Assembly (NCBI RefSeq): GCF_001039355.2
Contig: NW_019773790.1
Coordinates: forward strand, 1 to 47,400
Source: Lingula anatina
Lineage: Eukaryota; Brachiopoda; Lingulata; Lingulida; Lingulidae
DNA: 47,400 nucleotides
Direction: 5' to 3'
Part shown: positions 47,394 through 47,400 of the stretch, piece after piece
Position numbering within the stretch: the stretch's first letter is position 1
Layout: each line of letters opens with the position of its first letter
The notes under the pieces: generated by a model
Told to the model about the DNA's origin: nothing
Database searches by the model: none
The model's input: only the letters and a program-made list of their open reading frames with translations
Translations under genes and position numbers: made by a program

Positions 47394-47400
47394 GAGAGAT
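47358..47400. repeat. (AG)n microsatellite at the window end
   Basis: AG repeat in intron 1 of gene F, at the same relative place as the AG repeat in intron 1 of gene D (23675-23726), and preceded by the same type of sequence (aatggcgtacacaaagatac). It is probably inherited with the duplication. Confidence 0.85.

Overview
This is animal nuclear DNA: AT-rich, with split genes, GT-AG introns, microsatellites and many decayed DNA transposons. The style (CAGG/CAGT-ended miniature elements, frequent TACATGTA-like words) suits a marine invertebrate, but I cannot fix the phylum. No prokaryotic genes, rRNA, tRNA or CRISPR arrays were seen.

The window is dominated by a cluster of CYP2-clan cytochrome P450 genes, all built on one 8-exon plan (exon sizes 385, 232, 106, 157, 137, 97, 207 and 182 nt, 500 residues). 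On the + strand are A (202-1611, exons 5-8 only, cut by the window start), B (5727-10563, complete) and C (16362-16746, an orphan exon 1). On the - strand are D (19502-24525, complete), E (30961-37725, exon 2 lost in a 676-base gap) and F (44088-47089, exons 2-8, exon 1 beyond the window end, with a 1-base frameshift in exon 2). The + genes carry AGTETT in the I helix and the - genes carry AGTDTT, so strand and subfamily agree.

The A-B spacer and the B-C spacer are long, near-identical copies. The copy that made C stops in intron 1 at 16860, leaving exon 1 without the rest of a gene. D and E form a second duplication that includes their 3' flanks. One flank block ('R') recurs four times, always in + orientation, at 2.85, 12.34, 17.88 and 29.1 kb, although the neighbouring P450 genes flip strand.

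The D-E spacer holds a decayed hAT transposase (about 25.1-28.3 kb). The A-B and B-C spacers hold two copies of a dead reverse-strand gene ending in a GDAD motif. Several short elements can be dated against empty paralogous sites; three with CAGG ends have clean 5-bp target duplications, including a 276-bp foldback in D intron 6. The 37.7-44.1 kb stretch is mostly non-coding, with one weak candidate for a tiny spliced reverse-strand gene. B and D are the only complete P450 genes that look able to give a normal membrane-bound monooxygenase from the visible sequence; E probably can if its hidden exon is intact.
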